Part shown: positions 1 through 7,895 of the stretch, piece by piece
Numbering within the stretch: the first letter of the stretch is position 1
Layout: each line of letters starts with the position of its first letter
NCBI GenBank assembly: GCA_031553315.1
Contig: JAVBLT010000011.1
Coordinates: forward strand, 60,099-124,098
Direction of reading: 5' to 3'
Source: JAVBLT01 sp031553315
GTDB taxonomy: Bacteria > Verrucomicrobiota > Kiritimatiellia > RFP12 > DVOR01
DNA: 64,000 nucleotides
Program-made: the position numbers and the translations under genes
The notes under the pieces: model-generated
Databases searched by the model: none
What the model was told of the DNA's origin: nothing
Seen by the model: the letters and a program-made list of their open reading frames with translations, nothing else

Positions 1-1040
1 GTTTCGATCATCTTGACGGGCTTGCGGGGGCCGGCAAGGTTGCGGACGAGGCGGGCGAGGTCGTAGGCGAGCTCGCAATAGGCCTTGTCGAGACCGTCGG
101 GGATATCGCGGTTGACGATAAAGGCGGTGATGCCCTTTTCATCGAGGCTGATGAGCTCTTCGGCGGCGCGGCGCGCGGCCACGAAGTTGGCCTCTTCGGT
201 GTTGGCGCCCAGGTGAGGGAGCATGAGGTCGGCGATATCGGCGACGGTTTTGGGACCGGCTTCGTCTTTGGGGTACACGTCGTTGAGGAAGCGAAGCTTC
301 TTTTCAGCCTTGAGGGCGCGAAGAGCGGCTTCGTCGATAATGCCGTCGCGGGCGCAGTTGACGAGGGTGGCGCCGGGTTTCATCATGCCCAGGAGCTCGG
401 CGCTGACGAAGCCCCGGGTGTTGGAACCGCCGGGGATGTGAAGCGTCACATAATCGCATTCGGAGAAAATGGCTTCGAGCGAGGCGCTTTCAATGCCCAT
501 CTCTCGGATGCGGTCGCTGGAGATCATCGGGTCGTAACCCAGAATGCGGCATTCGAACCCCGAGAGGCGGCGCGCCACGAGGCGGCCGATGTTGCCCAGA
601 CCGATGATGCCGACGGTTTTTCCGGTGACTTCGCGGCCCATGTAGTTTTTCTTTTCCCAGCCGCCGGCGCGGGTGGTGGTGTCGGCGGCGACAATGTGGC
701 GGGCATCGGCCAGCATCATGGCCACGACCTCTTCGGCCACGGCATTGGCATTGGCGCCGGGCGTGTTCATCACGTCGACCCCGCGCTTGCGGGCATGCTT
801 GATATCGATCGTGTCGTAACCGGCGCCGGCCCGCACCACGACCTTCAGCTGCGAAAGCGCGTCGATTGCGGCGGCGGAGACCTTTTCGCTGCGCACGATG
901 AGGGCGTAGGCGTCGGGGTGGTTTTGCAGAAGCTCGTCAAAAGGGGTTTTGGCGTCCTGAACAACCTGATAGTTGCCATTGGCTCGAAGCAGATCCGCGG
1001 CGATCGTGTCGAGTTTCGTCGGAATAAGAACCTTTTTCAT
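1..1040 (-). CDS. serA: D-3-phosphoglycerate dehydrogenase, partial (3' end outside window)
   Basis: This NAD-dependent D-isomer-specific 2-hydroxyacid dehydrogenase most likely makes 3-phosphohydroxypyruvate, the first step of serine synthesis. It starts at ATG 1038-1040 with GAGGAA eight bases upstream and stays open to the left window edge, giving about 346 visible residues. Visible family features are the Rossmann motif GLGNIGR, the substrate and catalytic Arg region NCARDG (usually NxARGG), the Glu region NDVYPKDE and the catalytic His in LPHLGANT. The reading continues past the catalytic domain, as in longer SerA forms with extra C-terminal domains, but that part is cut off. Other 2-hydroxyacid dehydrogenases share these motifs, so the exact substrate is inferred. 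It is transcribed away from the BamD-like gene. Confidence 0.88.
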   Translation of the reverse strand, partial: MKKVLIPTKLDTIAADLLRANGNYQVVQDAKTPFDELLQNHPDAYALIVRSEKVSAAAIDALSQLKVVVRAGAGYDTIDIKHARKRGVDVMNTPGANANAVAEEVVAMMLADARHIVAADTTTRAGGWEKKNYMGREVTGKTVGIIGLGNIGRLVARRLSGFECRILGYDPMISSDRIREMGIESASLEAIFSECDYVTLHIPGGSNTRGFVSAELLGMMKPGATLVNCARDGIIDEAALRALKAEKKLRFLNDVYPKDEAGPKTVADIADLMLPHLGANTEEANFVAARRAAEELISLDEKGITAFIVNRDIPDGLDKAYCELAYDLARLVRNLAGPRKPVKMIE

Positions 1041-1089
1041 CTTCAACTTTTCCTCAATGTCTGCTAAACTGTGGGCATTTGTGATTGAT

Positions 1090-1118
1090 AGTGTACCGAA
1101 ACTTCCCCCGAGACGCAA
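1090..1118 (-). promoter_or_regulatory. sigma70-like promoter for serA
   Basis: On the minus strand a TTGCGT -35 (1113-1118) and a TACACT -10 (1090-1095) are separated by 17 bases, about 50 bases before the serA start codon. No equally good promoter was seen for the divergent plus-strand gene. Confidence 0.5.
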
Positions 1119-1151
1119 GCTCCAACCGCGCCGGGTTGAAAGGCCACCCCC

Positions 1152-2144
1152 ATGAAAACGCACCTCTTGCTCATCGCCGCGCTCACACTGACCGCCCCCG
1201 CCATGGCGTATTACCCTGATACGGGCGACGGCAAAAACCCCGCCGAACGCATGCTCACCACCGATCCCCTCGAAGTGGAGCGCAAAGAATCCTCCTTCTG
1301 GTGGCGCCCCTCCGAAAAAACCCCCGAGGCCCAGCTTGCCCGCGCCCGCGCCTACGAAGCCGAAGGCCGCCTGCGCAAAGCCCGCAACGCCTACAACGAC
1401 CTCGTCCACGAATGGCACAGCTCCCCCCAAGCCGTCACCGCCCAGCTCGCCATCGCCTCCATCTACGAAAAACAGGAAGCCTGGCAAGACGCCTACGACG
1501 AAAACATCTACCTCCTCGCCCACTTCTCCGGGCAGTTTCCCCTTGAGCCCGTTCTCGACAAAACCTTCCGCCTCGCCAACCTCCTCGCCGAGAACAACCG
1601 CGGCTGGTTCGGCATCGACCTCAGCGGCCCCACCGCCCTGCGCCAGAACTACGAGCGCATCCTCCACTTCGCCCCCCGCTGGTCGCGCGCGGCCGAAACG
1701 CTCCTGCGCATCGGCGCGCTTTACGAGGCCGAAGGCTACTACACCCGCGCATTCAACACCTACGTCAAAATCCTCGTCTCCTTCAGCGACACCCCCCTGC
1801 GCAACGACGTGGTCTACCGCAGCAACGAAACCCTCCTCAAAATGGCCCGCAATGAATCGCAAGACAGCGAAAAGCTCCGCGAATGCGAGAACCTCATCGC
1901 CCTCTCCATCCGCAACAACCCCCTTCACCCCAGCGTGCCCCTGTTCGAATCCTGGAAAGAAGAAATCAACGCCATGCGCAGAACGCTTGCTTATTCCCAG
2001 GCAAAGTTTTATGATACCCGCCAGCACAGCATAGACGCCGCCCGCAGAGCCTACCGCAAATTTTTGCTCGACTTCCCCTCCGCCCCCCAGGCCCAGGAAG
2101 TCAACGCCCGCCTCATCGAGCTCGACCGCGCCGCCGTCAAATAA
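1152..2144 (+). CDS. Periplasmic TPR protein, BamD-like
   Basis: A 330-residue exported helical-repeat protein. Residues 1-19 form a signal peptide ending AMA, with no lipobox Cys. The body consists of TPR-like helical pairs such as AQLARARAYEAEGRLRKARN and AQLAIASIYEKQEAWQDAY, and ends with a repeat typical of BamD/YfiO-type proteins (AYRKFLLDFPSAPQAQEVNA). BamD proteins act in beta-barrel assembly at the outer membrane and are usually lipoproteins of about 240 residues; this one is longer and not lipidated. The next gene, 13 bases downstream, encodes LptE, which supports an outer-membrane biogenesis role. Function in the Bam complex is inferred; a general TPR scaffold is the alternative. 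Confidence 0.65.
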   Translation: MKTHLLLIAALTLTAPAMAYYPDTGDGKNPAERMLTTDPLEVERKESSFWWRPSEKTPEAQLARARAYEAEGRLRKARNAYNDLVHEWHSSPQAVTAQLAIASIYEKQEAWQDAYDENIYLLAHFSGQFPLEPVLDKTFRLANLLAENNRGWFGIDLSGPTALRQNYERILHFAPRWSRAAETLLRIGALYEAEGYYTRAFNTYVKILVSFSDTPLRNDVVYRSNETLLKMARNESQDSEKLRECENLIALSIRNNPLHPSVPLFESWKEEINAMRRTLAYSQAKFYDTRQHSIDAARRAYRKFLLDFPSAPQAQEVNARLIELDRAAVK

Positions 2145-2157
2145 GGAGTAACGCCGC

Positions 2158-2706
2158 ATGAAGCCCACCCGCCCCGCCCGCCAGTTCGCACCGGCCGCCC
2201 TGTTCGCCCTCACGCTCGCCCTCGGCGGCTGCGGGCACTACAAAATGGGCGGCACCGTGCCCCAAACCATGCGCAACGTGAGCGTTCCCGTTTTCGCCAA
2301 CGACACCGAACACGCCGAAGTCGGCCGCGTGGTCACCAAAGCCATCCGCGAAAAAATGATCAACCAGGGCGCCTTCTCCATCGTGCCCGATCAAGCCGCC
2401 GGCCTTCGCGTGCAAGGCGCGGTCAGCAACTACAGCGGCGGATCCGTGCGCTACGACCGGAACCACAGCACCAGCGTCGACGAATACCGCATGAGCCTCA
2501 CCGTCACCATCGACCTCGTGGAGCCCGCCACCGGCAACATCCTCCTCGGCGGGCGGCGCATCACCGGCGCCACCACCTTCATCACCCGCGGCGACTACCT
2601 CACCGGCATGCAAGACGCCCTCCCCCGCGCCGCCGACGACATCGCCCGCCAAGTCATCGACCTCATCCAGGGCCTCAACCCCGCCGGAGAAGAAATCGCC
2701 CAATGA
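2158..2706 (+). CDS. lptE: LPS-assembly lipoprotein LptE
   Basis: A 182-residue lipoprotein with signal peptide and lipobox LGGC (Cys25). The mature part starts GHYKMGGTVP and continues with a short alpha-beta fold typical of LptE/RlpB-like proteins: an early strand on proper assembly (VSVPVFANDTEHAEVG), a long helix with repeated Lys/Arg (VTKAIREKMINQG), and a late segment ITRGDYLTGMQDALPRAADD. LptE plugs the LptD barrel and helps place LPS in the outer leaflet. GGAGTAA lies just upstream of the start, 13 bases after the BamD-like gene, so the two are probably co-transcribed. Family assignment rests on length, lipobox and fold pattern, since LptE sequences diverge widely. Confidence 0.75.
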   Translation: MKPTRPARQFAPAALFALTLALGGCGHYKMGGTVPQTMRNVSVPVFANDTEHAEVGRVVTKAIREKMINQGAFSIVPDQAAGLRVQGAVSNYSGGSVRYDRNHSTSVDEYRMSLTVTIDLVEPATGNILLGGRRITGATTFITRGDYLTGMQDALPRAADDIARQVIDLIQGLNPAGEEIAQ

Positions 2707-2714
2707 GTTTTTCA

Positions 2715-2743
2715 TTGCCTTAAAGACGCTTTTTTGTTATTCT
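2715..2743 (+). promoter_or_regulatory. Promoter for tRNA-Arg (and possibly rnfE)
   Basis: TTGCCT (2715-2720), a 17-base spacer and TATTCT (2738-2743) sit 14 bases before the tRNA 5' end, the expected place for a tRNA promoter. Confidence 0.6.
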
Positions 2744-2756
2744 TTTCGGCGTTTTC

Positions 2757-2833
2757 GCGACTGTAGCTCAATTGGATAGAGTATTGGCCTCCGAAGCCAA
2801 GGGTTGTGGGTTCGATCCCCGCCAGTCGCACCA
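2757..2833 (+). tRNA. tRNA-Arg (anticodon CCG)
   Basis: Full cloverleaf visible: acceptor stem GCGACTG/CAGTCGC, D arm GCTC/GAGT, anticodon stem TTGGC/GCCAA with loop CTCCGAA (anticodon CCG, reads CGG), five-base variable loop, T arm GTGGG/CCCGC with TTCGATC loop, discriminator A. The CCA end is encoded (2831-2833). Confidence 0.96.
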
Positions 2834-2858
2834 TGAATACCGTAACAAGGCGGCCCCC

Positions 2859-3563
2859 ATGAAAAAAACAACCCTTTTCACCCGCGGCATCTTTGCCGAA
2901 AACCCCACCTTCCGCCTTCTGCTCGGCATGTGCCCCACCCTCGCCGTGACAACCTCGCTTGAAAACGCCCTGGGCATGGGCGCGGCCGCGACCTTCGTAC
3001 TCGTCTGCTCCAACGGCGCGATCTCGCTTCTTCGCGCCCTCATCCCCGCCGCCGTGCGCATTCCCAGCTACATCGTCGTCATCGCCACCTTCGTTTCCGC
3101 CATCGAGCTTTTAATGCAAGCCTACCTCCCCGCGCTGGCCGCAAGCCTGGGCATTTTCATTCCCCTCATCGTAGTCAACTGCATCATCCTGGGCCGCGCC
3201 GAAGCCTTCGCCTCCAAAAACACCGTCGGCGACAGCATCCTCGACGGCCTCGGAATGGGCGCCGGCTTCACGCTCTCCCTCGCCCTCATCGCCTCCGTGC
3301 GCGAGCTCATCGGCAACGGCACGCTCACCCTTTGGGGCAAAATCGCCGTGACCACCCCGATCACAGGCTCCACCCTCTTCATTCTTCCCGCAGGCGGATT
3401 CATCACGCTGGGGCTCCTCCTCGCCGCCATCAACCACATCCAGGCGCGCCGCGCCCTCAAGCGCGGAGAACCGCCCCCCCCCCCGCCACCCTCGACTGCC
3501 GCCACTGCATCCTGTGCGATTTCGGCAAAAAAAGCTCCCAAAACGGCACTTTTTCACCGGTGA
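2859..3563 (+). CDS. rnfE: Rnf/Rsx electron transport complex subunit E (orphan copy)
   Basis: A 234-residue integral membrane protein of the RnfE/RsxE/NqrD family, a subunit of the ferredoxin:NAD+ oxidoreductase that pumps Na+ or H+. Family signatures seen: NPTFRLLLGMCPTLAVTTSLENALGM split over residues 15-40, VRIPSYIVVIATFVSAIEL, PLIVVNCIILGRAEAFASKN and DGLGMGAGFTLSL. The start is ATG 2859 with AAGG upstream; an in-frame extension would begin inside the tRNA and is rejected. The other Rnf genes are not nearby, which is unusual because rnf genes normally form one operon. The gene starts 25 bases after the tRNA with no terminator between. Near the 3' end a run of eleven C (3474-3484) encodes prolines; one extra base would switch the tail to a Cys-rich C-x2-C-x2-C ending. 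Confidence 0.85.
   Translation: MKKTTLFTRGIFAENPTFRLLLGMCPTLAVTTSLENALGMGAAATFVLVCSNGAISLLRALIPAAVRIPSYIVVIATFVSAIELLMQAYLPALAASLGIFIPLIVVNCIILGRAEAFASKNTVGDSILDGLGMGAGFTLSLALIASVRELIGNGTLTLWGKIAVTTPITGSTLFILPAGGFITLGLLLAAINHIQARRALKRGEPPPPPPPSTAATASCAISAKKAPKTALFHR
3474..3484 (+). repeat. Poly-C tract (C11) in the 3' end of rnfE
   Basis: Eleven consecutive C within proline codons. Adding one C would give a different C-terminus containing DCRHCILCDFGKK and ending at 3568 instead of 3563. Confidence 0.9.
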
Positions 3564-3607
3564 AATGAAAAAAATGCAGAAAAATACGGCATTCCCTCAT
3601 TTTAGCA

Positions 3608-3635
3608 TTGATTATTCCCCGAAAACGTGTATCTT
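3608..3635 (+). promoter_or_regulatory. Promoter for the HU gene at 3695
   Basis: TTGATT (3608-3613), 16-base spacer, TATCTT (3630-3635), about 60 bases before the start codon. Confidence 0.5.
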
Positions 3636-3694
3636 TGCACCAAACATGTGGATGTGCCGCATGATGGTCTGGTCTTAAAGCTAGGAGTAAACAA

Positions 3695-4012
3695 ATGGCA
3701 AAAGGTTCAAAAGCGGCTCCCGTTGCAAAGAAGCCGATGACGAAAGCACAGTTGATGACAGCCCTCTCTGAGCGCTGTGAAATCACCAAGAAACAGGCTG
3801 CCGATATTTACGACGCCCTGCTCGCCATCGCCGCCGAAGAAGCGAAAAATCCCTCCGGATTCGTTTTCCCGGGCCTGGGCAAGCTCATCAAAGTCGAACG
3901 CGCCGCCCGCATGGGCCGCAACCCCGCCACCAACGAAATCATCCAGATTCCGCCCAAAACGGCTGTGTGCTTCCGCATTTCCAAGATCTGCAAAGACGCA
4001 GTCCTTTCCTAA
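3695..4012 (+). CDS. HU-family nucleoid DNA-binding protein
   Basis: A 105-residue member of the HU/IHF family, small dimeric proteins that bend DNA and compact the nucleoid. The family pattern is visible: N-terminal helices (TKAQLMTALSERCEITKKQAADIYDALLAIAAEEA broken across residues 16-50), the strand turn FVFPGLGKLIKVERAAR, and the DNA-binding arm start RMGRNPATNEIIQIPP, which contains the conserved GRNPxT. It has a short Lys/Ala-rich N-terminal extension before the HU fold. GGAGTAA precedes the ATG by a suitable distance. It has its own promoter-like element and a strong intrinsic terminator, so it is monocistronic. A second HU-type gene lies at 43105-43461. Confidence 0.93.
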   Translation: MAKGSKAAPVAKKPMTKAQLMTALSERCEITKKQAADIYDALLAIAAEEAKNPSGFVFPGLGKLIKVERAARMGRNPATNEIIQIPPKTAVCFRISKICKDAVLS

Positions 4013-4034
4013 ACCGCGTTGATCCAGGAATGAA

Positions 4035-4070
4035 AGGGGGAGGGTGAAACGCTTCACCTTCTCCTTTTTT
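4035..4070 (+). terminator. Intrinsic terminator after the HU gene
   Basis: G-rich arm GGGGAGGGTGAA, tetraloop ACGC, complementary TTCACCTTCTCC, then six T. The stem includes a few G-T pairs. Confidence 0.85.
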
Positions 4071-4079
4071 GTTGAAACA

Positions 4080-4805
4080 ATGCGTTTTCTTCTCTACAAC
4101 ATCAAATACGGAACCAACAGCCTCGGGCGTTGGAGCTGGCTCTCGTTCATGTCGCGCTCGACCCGTCACTTCATGACCGTGGAACGCTTCGTCGACTGCG
4201 TGCAGCCCGACATCATCGGCCTTGTGGAGGTCGACGGCGGCTCCTACCGCACCCGCGGCAACAGCCAGGTCGACCACCTTGCCGCCACCTTCGGCTACCA
4301 CCAGGCCGCCCGCGCCAAATACCACGAAGCCGGCCTTGCCGCCCACCTGCCGATCCTGCGCAAACAATCCAACGCCATCCTCTCCAAAGACCCGATCCTG
4401 CGCACCGTTTACCACGATTTTTCAGTGGGCATGAAACGGCTCGTCATCGAAGTCGAGCTCGAGCAGGTCTGCATTTTCCTCGTGCACCTCGCGCTGGGGG
4501 CAAAGACCCGCCACCGCCAGCTCGAAGAGCTCCACCGCCTCATCAAAACAACCCAAAAGCCCTGCATCCTGGCGGGCGACTTCAACTTCCTCTCCGGCGT
4601 TTGGGAATCGCACCTCTTCCTCGATGCGACCGGCCTCATCGAAGCCAACGCCCGGCACCGCCCCACCTACCCCAGCTGGCGCCCGACCCGCCAGCTCGAT
4701 TTCGTCTGCTACAGCCCGGAAATACGCCTCCGCCGCTTTCGGATGCCCAGGCTCGTCGTCTCAGACCACCTGCCGATCGTCTGCGATTTTGAACTTTCAC
4801 ACTAA
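4080..4805 (+). CDS. Endonuclease/exonuclease/phosphatase (EEP) family hydrolase
   Basis: A 241-residue metal-dependent hydrolase of the EEP superfamily, which includes exonuclease III, DNase I-like nucleases and lipid or sugar phosphatases. Motifs in order: Asn in LLYNIKYG, Glu in GLVEVDGG, the catalytic AGDFN, and the C-terminal SDHLPIVCDF. A GTG start at 4044 is rejected because it lies inside the preceding terminator hairpin; ATG 4080 starts exactly at the conserved first strand. No signal peptide is seen, so it probably acts in the cytoplasm. Substrate cannot be told from sequence. It is followed after 15 bases by the AsmA-like gene. Confidence 0.8.
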   Translation: MRFLLYNIKYGTNSLGRWSWLSFMSRSTRHFMTVERFVDCVQPDIIGLVEVDGGSYRTRGNSQVDHLAATFGYHQAARAKYHEAGLAAHLPILRKQSNAILSKDPILRTVYHDFSVGMKRLVIEVELEQVCIFLVHLALGAKTRHRQLEELHRLIKTTQKPCILAGDFNFLSGVWESHLFLDATGLIEANARHRPTYPSWRPTRQLDFVCYSPEIRLRRFRMPRLVVSDHLPIVCDFELSH

Positions 4806-4820
4806 CCCAAAAGGAGCAAC

Positions 4821-5678
4821 ATGAACAAACCGGCAAAATGGATCCTCAAAAGCATCGGCATGCTTCTCGCCGTTGTGCTTGCGCTGATTCTCATCCTCAT
4901 CGTCGCAGGCGATTATGTCATCAAAGGAGCCGTGACCGGCGTCGGCCCCAAAGTGCTGGGCGTGCCCGTGGGGCTCGAGCAGGTCCACTTCCGCCCCCTG
5001 CGCGGGCAAATCGGCCTCAAAGGCCTCGACATCGGCAATCCCGAAGGCTTCGCGGAAGGCTCCGTTTTCTCGCTCGACGAAGTCTACATCCACATCGACC
5101 TCGCCTCGCTTCCCGGTACCGGCCCCATCGTCATCCACGAAGTGACCGTCGACAACATCGGCGTGCTCTACGAACGCAAAGACGGCTCCACCAATATCGA
5201 CGCCCTTCTGAAAAACCTCGGCGCCGCCGAAAAGAAAGAAGAAGAAAAAGAGAAGCAAGAGAAAAAGCCGGGGCGCGACGTCATCATCGAAAAACTGACC
5301 TTCAAAGGCGGAACCCTCGCCGGCCAAGTCACCATCCCCATGCTCAACGCCCCCCTTCGCCTGAACCTGCCTCTTCCGGCCATCAGCATGAGCGACCTGG
5401 GCAAATCGAAACCCACAACACTTGAAACCGTGATCGCCGCCGTCGTCGAAGCCATCAACAATCAGATCATCCCCCTCGTTCAGCAAGCCGTCACCGGAGC
5501 CGCCTCAGCCGTGGGCGATGCCGCCAAAGCCGTGGGCGGCGCCGCCGGCGGCGCACTCAAAAGCGCCGGCGGCGCGGCGGGCGATGCCGCCAAAAGCGTC
5601 GGCGGAGCCGTGAGCGACGCCGCCGGCGGCGCCGTGAAAGCCATCGGCGGGCTTTTGGGCGGCAAGAGTAAGGAATAA
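4821..5678 (+). CDS. Membrane-anchored AsmA/DUF748-like protein with 11-residue repeats
   Basis: A 285-residue protein with one N-terminal membrane helix (about residues 9-30) and a periplasmic AsmA-like first module: GPKVLGVPVGLEQVHFRPLR, LKGLDIGNPEGF and the pattern IHIDLASL resemble the start of AsmA and DUF748 proteins, which act in envelope lipid handling. A charged Lys/Glu stretch (about 136-149) separates this from a second strand-rich part. The C-terminus (about 226-280) is an Ala/Gly repeat with an 11-residue period close to AAGDAAKSVGG, repeated three times with a longer fourth copy. It looks like an amphipathic helix of LEA type. AAGGAG precedes the start. Role in lipid transport is inferred only. 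Confidence 0.6.
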   Translation: MNKPAKWILKSIGMLLAVVLALILILIVAGDYVIKGAVTGVGPKVLGVPVGLEQVHFRPLRGQIGLKGLDIGNPEGFAEGSVFSLDEVYIHIDLASLPGTGPIVIHEVTVDNIGVLYERKDGSTNIDALLKNLGAAEKKEEEKEKQEKKPGRDVIIEKLTFKGGTLAGQVTIPMLNAPLRLNLPLPAISMSDLGKSKPTTLETVIAAVVEAINNQIIPLVQQAVTGAASAVGDAAKAVGGAAGGALKSAGGAAGDAAKSVGGAVSDAAGGAVKAIGGLLGGKSKE

Positions 5679-5696
5679 ATAGCGCCCCGGCATAAA

Positions 5697-5726
5697 GGGC
5701 CGCGCTTTCATATCGACACGCGGCCC
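5697..5726. terminator. Perfect 8-bp hairpin between the AsmA-like gene and argF
   Basis: GGGCCGCG and CGCGGCCC are separated by 14 bases. There is no T tract, so it could stop transcription weakly, stabilise the upstream mRNA end, or be an operator; it overlaps the argF promoter. Confidence 0.4.
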
Positions 5727-5742
5727 TGAATTCTGCTATACT
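5713..5742 (+). promoter_or_regulatory. Promoter of the argF-pyrB operon
   Basis: TCGACA (5713-5718), 18-base spacer, TATACT (5737-5742), about 50 bases before argF. The -35 lies in the loop of the hairpin at 5697-5726. Confidence 0.65.
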
Positions 5743-5795
5743 CCCGCTTTACATACCCACAGGGCTGTAAAATCCGAAAACCGAGGAGACCCGTG

Positions 5796-6800
5796 ATGTT
5801 TCAGCTGAACCCCAATTTGAAAAACCGCTCGCTGCTCAACATCTTGTCGCTGACCGACGCCGAGATGCTCGAAACAATCGACCTTGCCATCGCGCTCAAA
5901 GCCCGCCGCAAAGCAGGCATTCGCGGCGACCTCCTCCACCGTAAAAACGTGGCGCTCATCTTTGAAAAAAGCTCCACCCGCACCCGCAACTCCGCCTCCA
6001 TCGCCATTCAGGATGAAGGCGGCCATGCCGAATACCTCACCCGCAACGACATCCACCTCGGCGCCAAAGAATCCGTGGCCGACACCGCCCGCGTCCTCGG
6101 CCGCCTTTTCGACGGCATCCTCTTCCGCGGCTTCTCCCAGCGCACCGTCGAGCAGCTAGCCGCCCGCTCCGGAGTCCCCGTCTGGAACGGCCTCACCGAC
6201 GATTTCCACCCCACCCAAGTCCTCGCCGACCTCATGACCATGCAGGAAACCTTCGGCCGCCTCAAAGGCCTCACCCTCACCTACGTGGGCGACGGCCGCA
6301 ACAACGTGGCCAACTCCCTCATGCTCAGCTGCGCCAAAGCCGGCGTCAACTTCGTCAACGGCACCCCCCGCGAGCTCTTCCCCCGCGAAGACCTCGTGGC
6401 CAAAGCCCGCGAAATCGCCGCCGCAAACGGATCCCGGATCCGCATTGAAACCGACCCCGCCGCCGCCGTGCGCGGCGCCAACGTGATTTATACCGACGTC
6501 TGGGTCTCCATGGGCGAAGAAAGCCAGAAAGACGCCCGCCTCAAGCTCCTGCGCCCCTACCAGGTCAACATGCCCCTCGTGGAAGCCACCGGCAACGCAG
6601 GCCGCGAATTCATCTTCCTGCACTGCCTCCCCGCCTTCCACGACGCCGAGACCGACGTCTCCCAAGAAAGCGGCGCCCTTGAAGTGACCGACACCGTCTT
6701 CGAAGCCCCCTTCTCAAAAGTGTTCGACGAAGCCGAAAACCGCATGCACACCATCAAAGCGCTCTACGTCTCGGCCCTCTCAGCCGCAACCCACTTCTAA
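5796..6800 (+). CDS. argF: Ornithine carbamoyltransferase
   Basis: A 334-residue cytoplasmic enzyme joining carbamoyl phosphate to ornithine to make citrulline in arginine synthesis (or working in reverse in arginine breakdown). Key motifs: carbamoyl phosphate site SSTRTR (residues 59-64), HPTQ (138-141), ornithine-binding DVWVSMGEE (about 234-242) and catalytic HCLPAFHD (276-283). Of two adjacent starts, ATG 5796 is preferred over GTG 5793 because it lies seven bases after GAGGAG. It leads an operon with pyrB 15 bases downstream. Both enzymes draw on carbamoyl phosphate, so the pairing makes metabolic sense. Confidence 0.95.
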   Translation: MFQLNPNLKNRSLLNILSLTDAEMLETIDLAIALKARRKAGIRGDLLHRKNVALIFEKSSTRTRNSASIAIQDEGGHAEYLTRNDIHLGAKESVADTARVLGRLFDGILFRGFSQRTVEQLAARSGVPVWNGLTDDFHPTQVLADLMTMQETFGRLKGLTLTYVGDGRNNVANSLMLSCAKAGVNFVNGTPRELFPREDLVAKAREIAAANGSRIRIETDPAAAVRGANVIYTDVWVSMGEESQKDARLKLLRPYQVNMPLVEATGNAGREFIFLHCLPAFHDAETDVSQESGALEVTDTVFEAPFSKVFDEAENRMHTIKALYVSALSAATHF

Positions 6801-6815
6801 CCGCCGGAGAAAACC

Positions 6816-7895
6816 ATGCCCGGAGCCATTTCAGCCCTCACCTGGGAGCGCTTTCACGCCCTGCCCATGCCCGAAAAAATCCCCTACCTGATGCGCGACG
6901 ACGGCACCCCCTACCACACCCTCTTCGCCCAGCAGTTCGACCGCCCCCTCCTCGAACGCCTCTCCGCCCTCGCCACCGCCATCCGCACCATCGCCAAAAC
7001 CAAAGAAGGGCACGATTTCCTCCGCACCCTCCTCTCCCACAAACGCGCCATGCTCTACTTCTCCCAGCCCAGCTCGCGCACCTTTCTCTCCCACCTGGCC
7101 GCCTGCGAAATCCTCGGCATGCAAGCCGGCGAAGTGCGCGACGCCTCCACCTCCTCCGAATACAAAGGCGAGTCAAAAGAAGACTCCGTCCGCACCTTCA
7201 GCTCCTACTTCGACCTCATCATCATGCGCTCCGAAGAAAAAGGCCTCGCCGAACACATGGCCTACGTGCTCTCCTCCTCCGAGCGCGCCGTACCCATCAT
7301 CAACGCCGGCTCCGGCAAAGACCAGCACCCCACCCAGGCCCTGCTCGACATCTACACCCTCCTGCGCAGCTTCGAGAACAACGGCGGCCTCCGCGACCGC
7401 ACCATCCTCTTCTGCGGCGACCTCCTGCGCGGGCGCACCGTCCGCTCCCTCTCCATGCTCCTCACACAGTTTGACAACATCAGCCAAGTCTTCGTCGCCC
7501 CGCCCGAGCTCCAAATCGGCGACGACATCCTCCACATGCTCCGCGAGCGCGGCACCGAGTACCGCGTCTCCTCCGACTTCCCCTCCGAGCTCCCCCATGC
7601 CGACGCCCTCTACATGACCCGCATTCAAGACGAATGGGACAATGCCCACGGCGAAAGCGCCCGCATCGACACCACCCGCTTCAAGCTCGGCCTCCCCGAG
7701 CTCGCCCTCATGAAACCCCACGCCGCCATCCTCCACCCCCTCCCCCGGCGCGACGAAATCTCCACCGCCGTCGACCGCGATCCCCGCGCCATGTACTGGC
7801 GCCAAATGCGCAACGGCATGTGGATCCGCACCGCCCTCATCGCCACCACCTTCGGCTGCGAAAGCGCCATCCTCGAAAGAGCCGCCTCATGCTGA
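6816..7895 (+). CDS. pyrB: Aspartate carbamoyltransferase
   Basis: A 359-residue catalytic chain that condenses carbamoyl phosphate and aspartate, the first committed pyrimidine step. Motifs: carbamoyl phosphate loop PSSRT (85-89, usually STRT), the 80s-loop equivalent STSSEYKGES (111-120), HPTQ (171-174), aspartate-site TRIQDE (267-272) and HPLPRRDEI (306-314). The last two distinguish it from ornithine carbamoyltransferase. It is about 50 residues longer than E. coli PyrB, mostly at the N-terminus. No pyrI regulatory chain is seen. It overlaps the next gene by seven bases (ATGCTGA), implying translational coupling. Confidence 0.88.
   Translation: MPGAISALTWERFHALPMPEKIPYLMRDDGTPYHTLFAQQFDRPLLERLSALATAIRTIAKTKEGHDFLRTLLSHKRAMLYFSQPSSRTFLSHLAACEILGMQAGEVRDASTSSEYKGESKEDSVRTFSSYFDLIIMRSEEKGLAEHMAYVLSSSERAVPIINAGSGKDQHPTQALLDIYTLLRSFENNGGLRDRTILFCGDLLRGRTVRSLSMLLTQFDNISQVFVAPPELQIGDDILHMLRERGTEYRVSSDFPSELPHADALYMTRIQDEWDNAHGESARIDTTRFKLGLPELALMKPHAAILHPLPRRDEISTAVDRDPRAMYWRQMRNGMWIRTALIATTFGCESAILERAASC

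Noticed and set aside
4044..4079. GTG start for the EEP hydrolase
   Set aside because: It lies within the HU terminator hairpin; ATG 4080 fits the conserved first strand.
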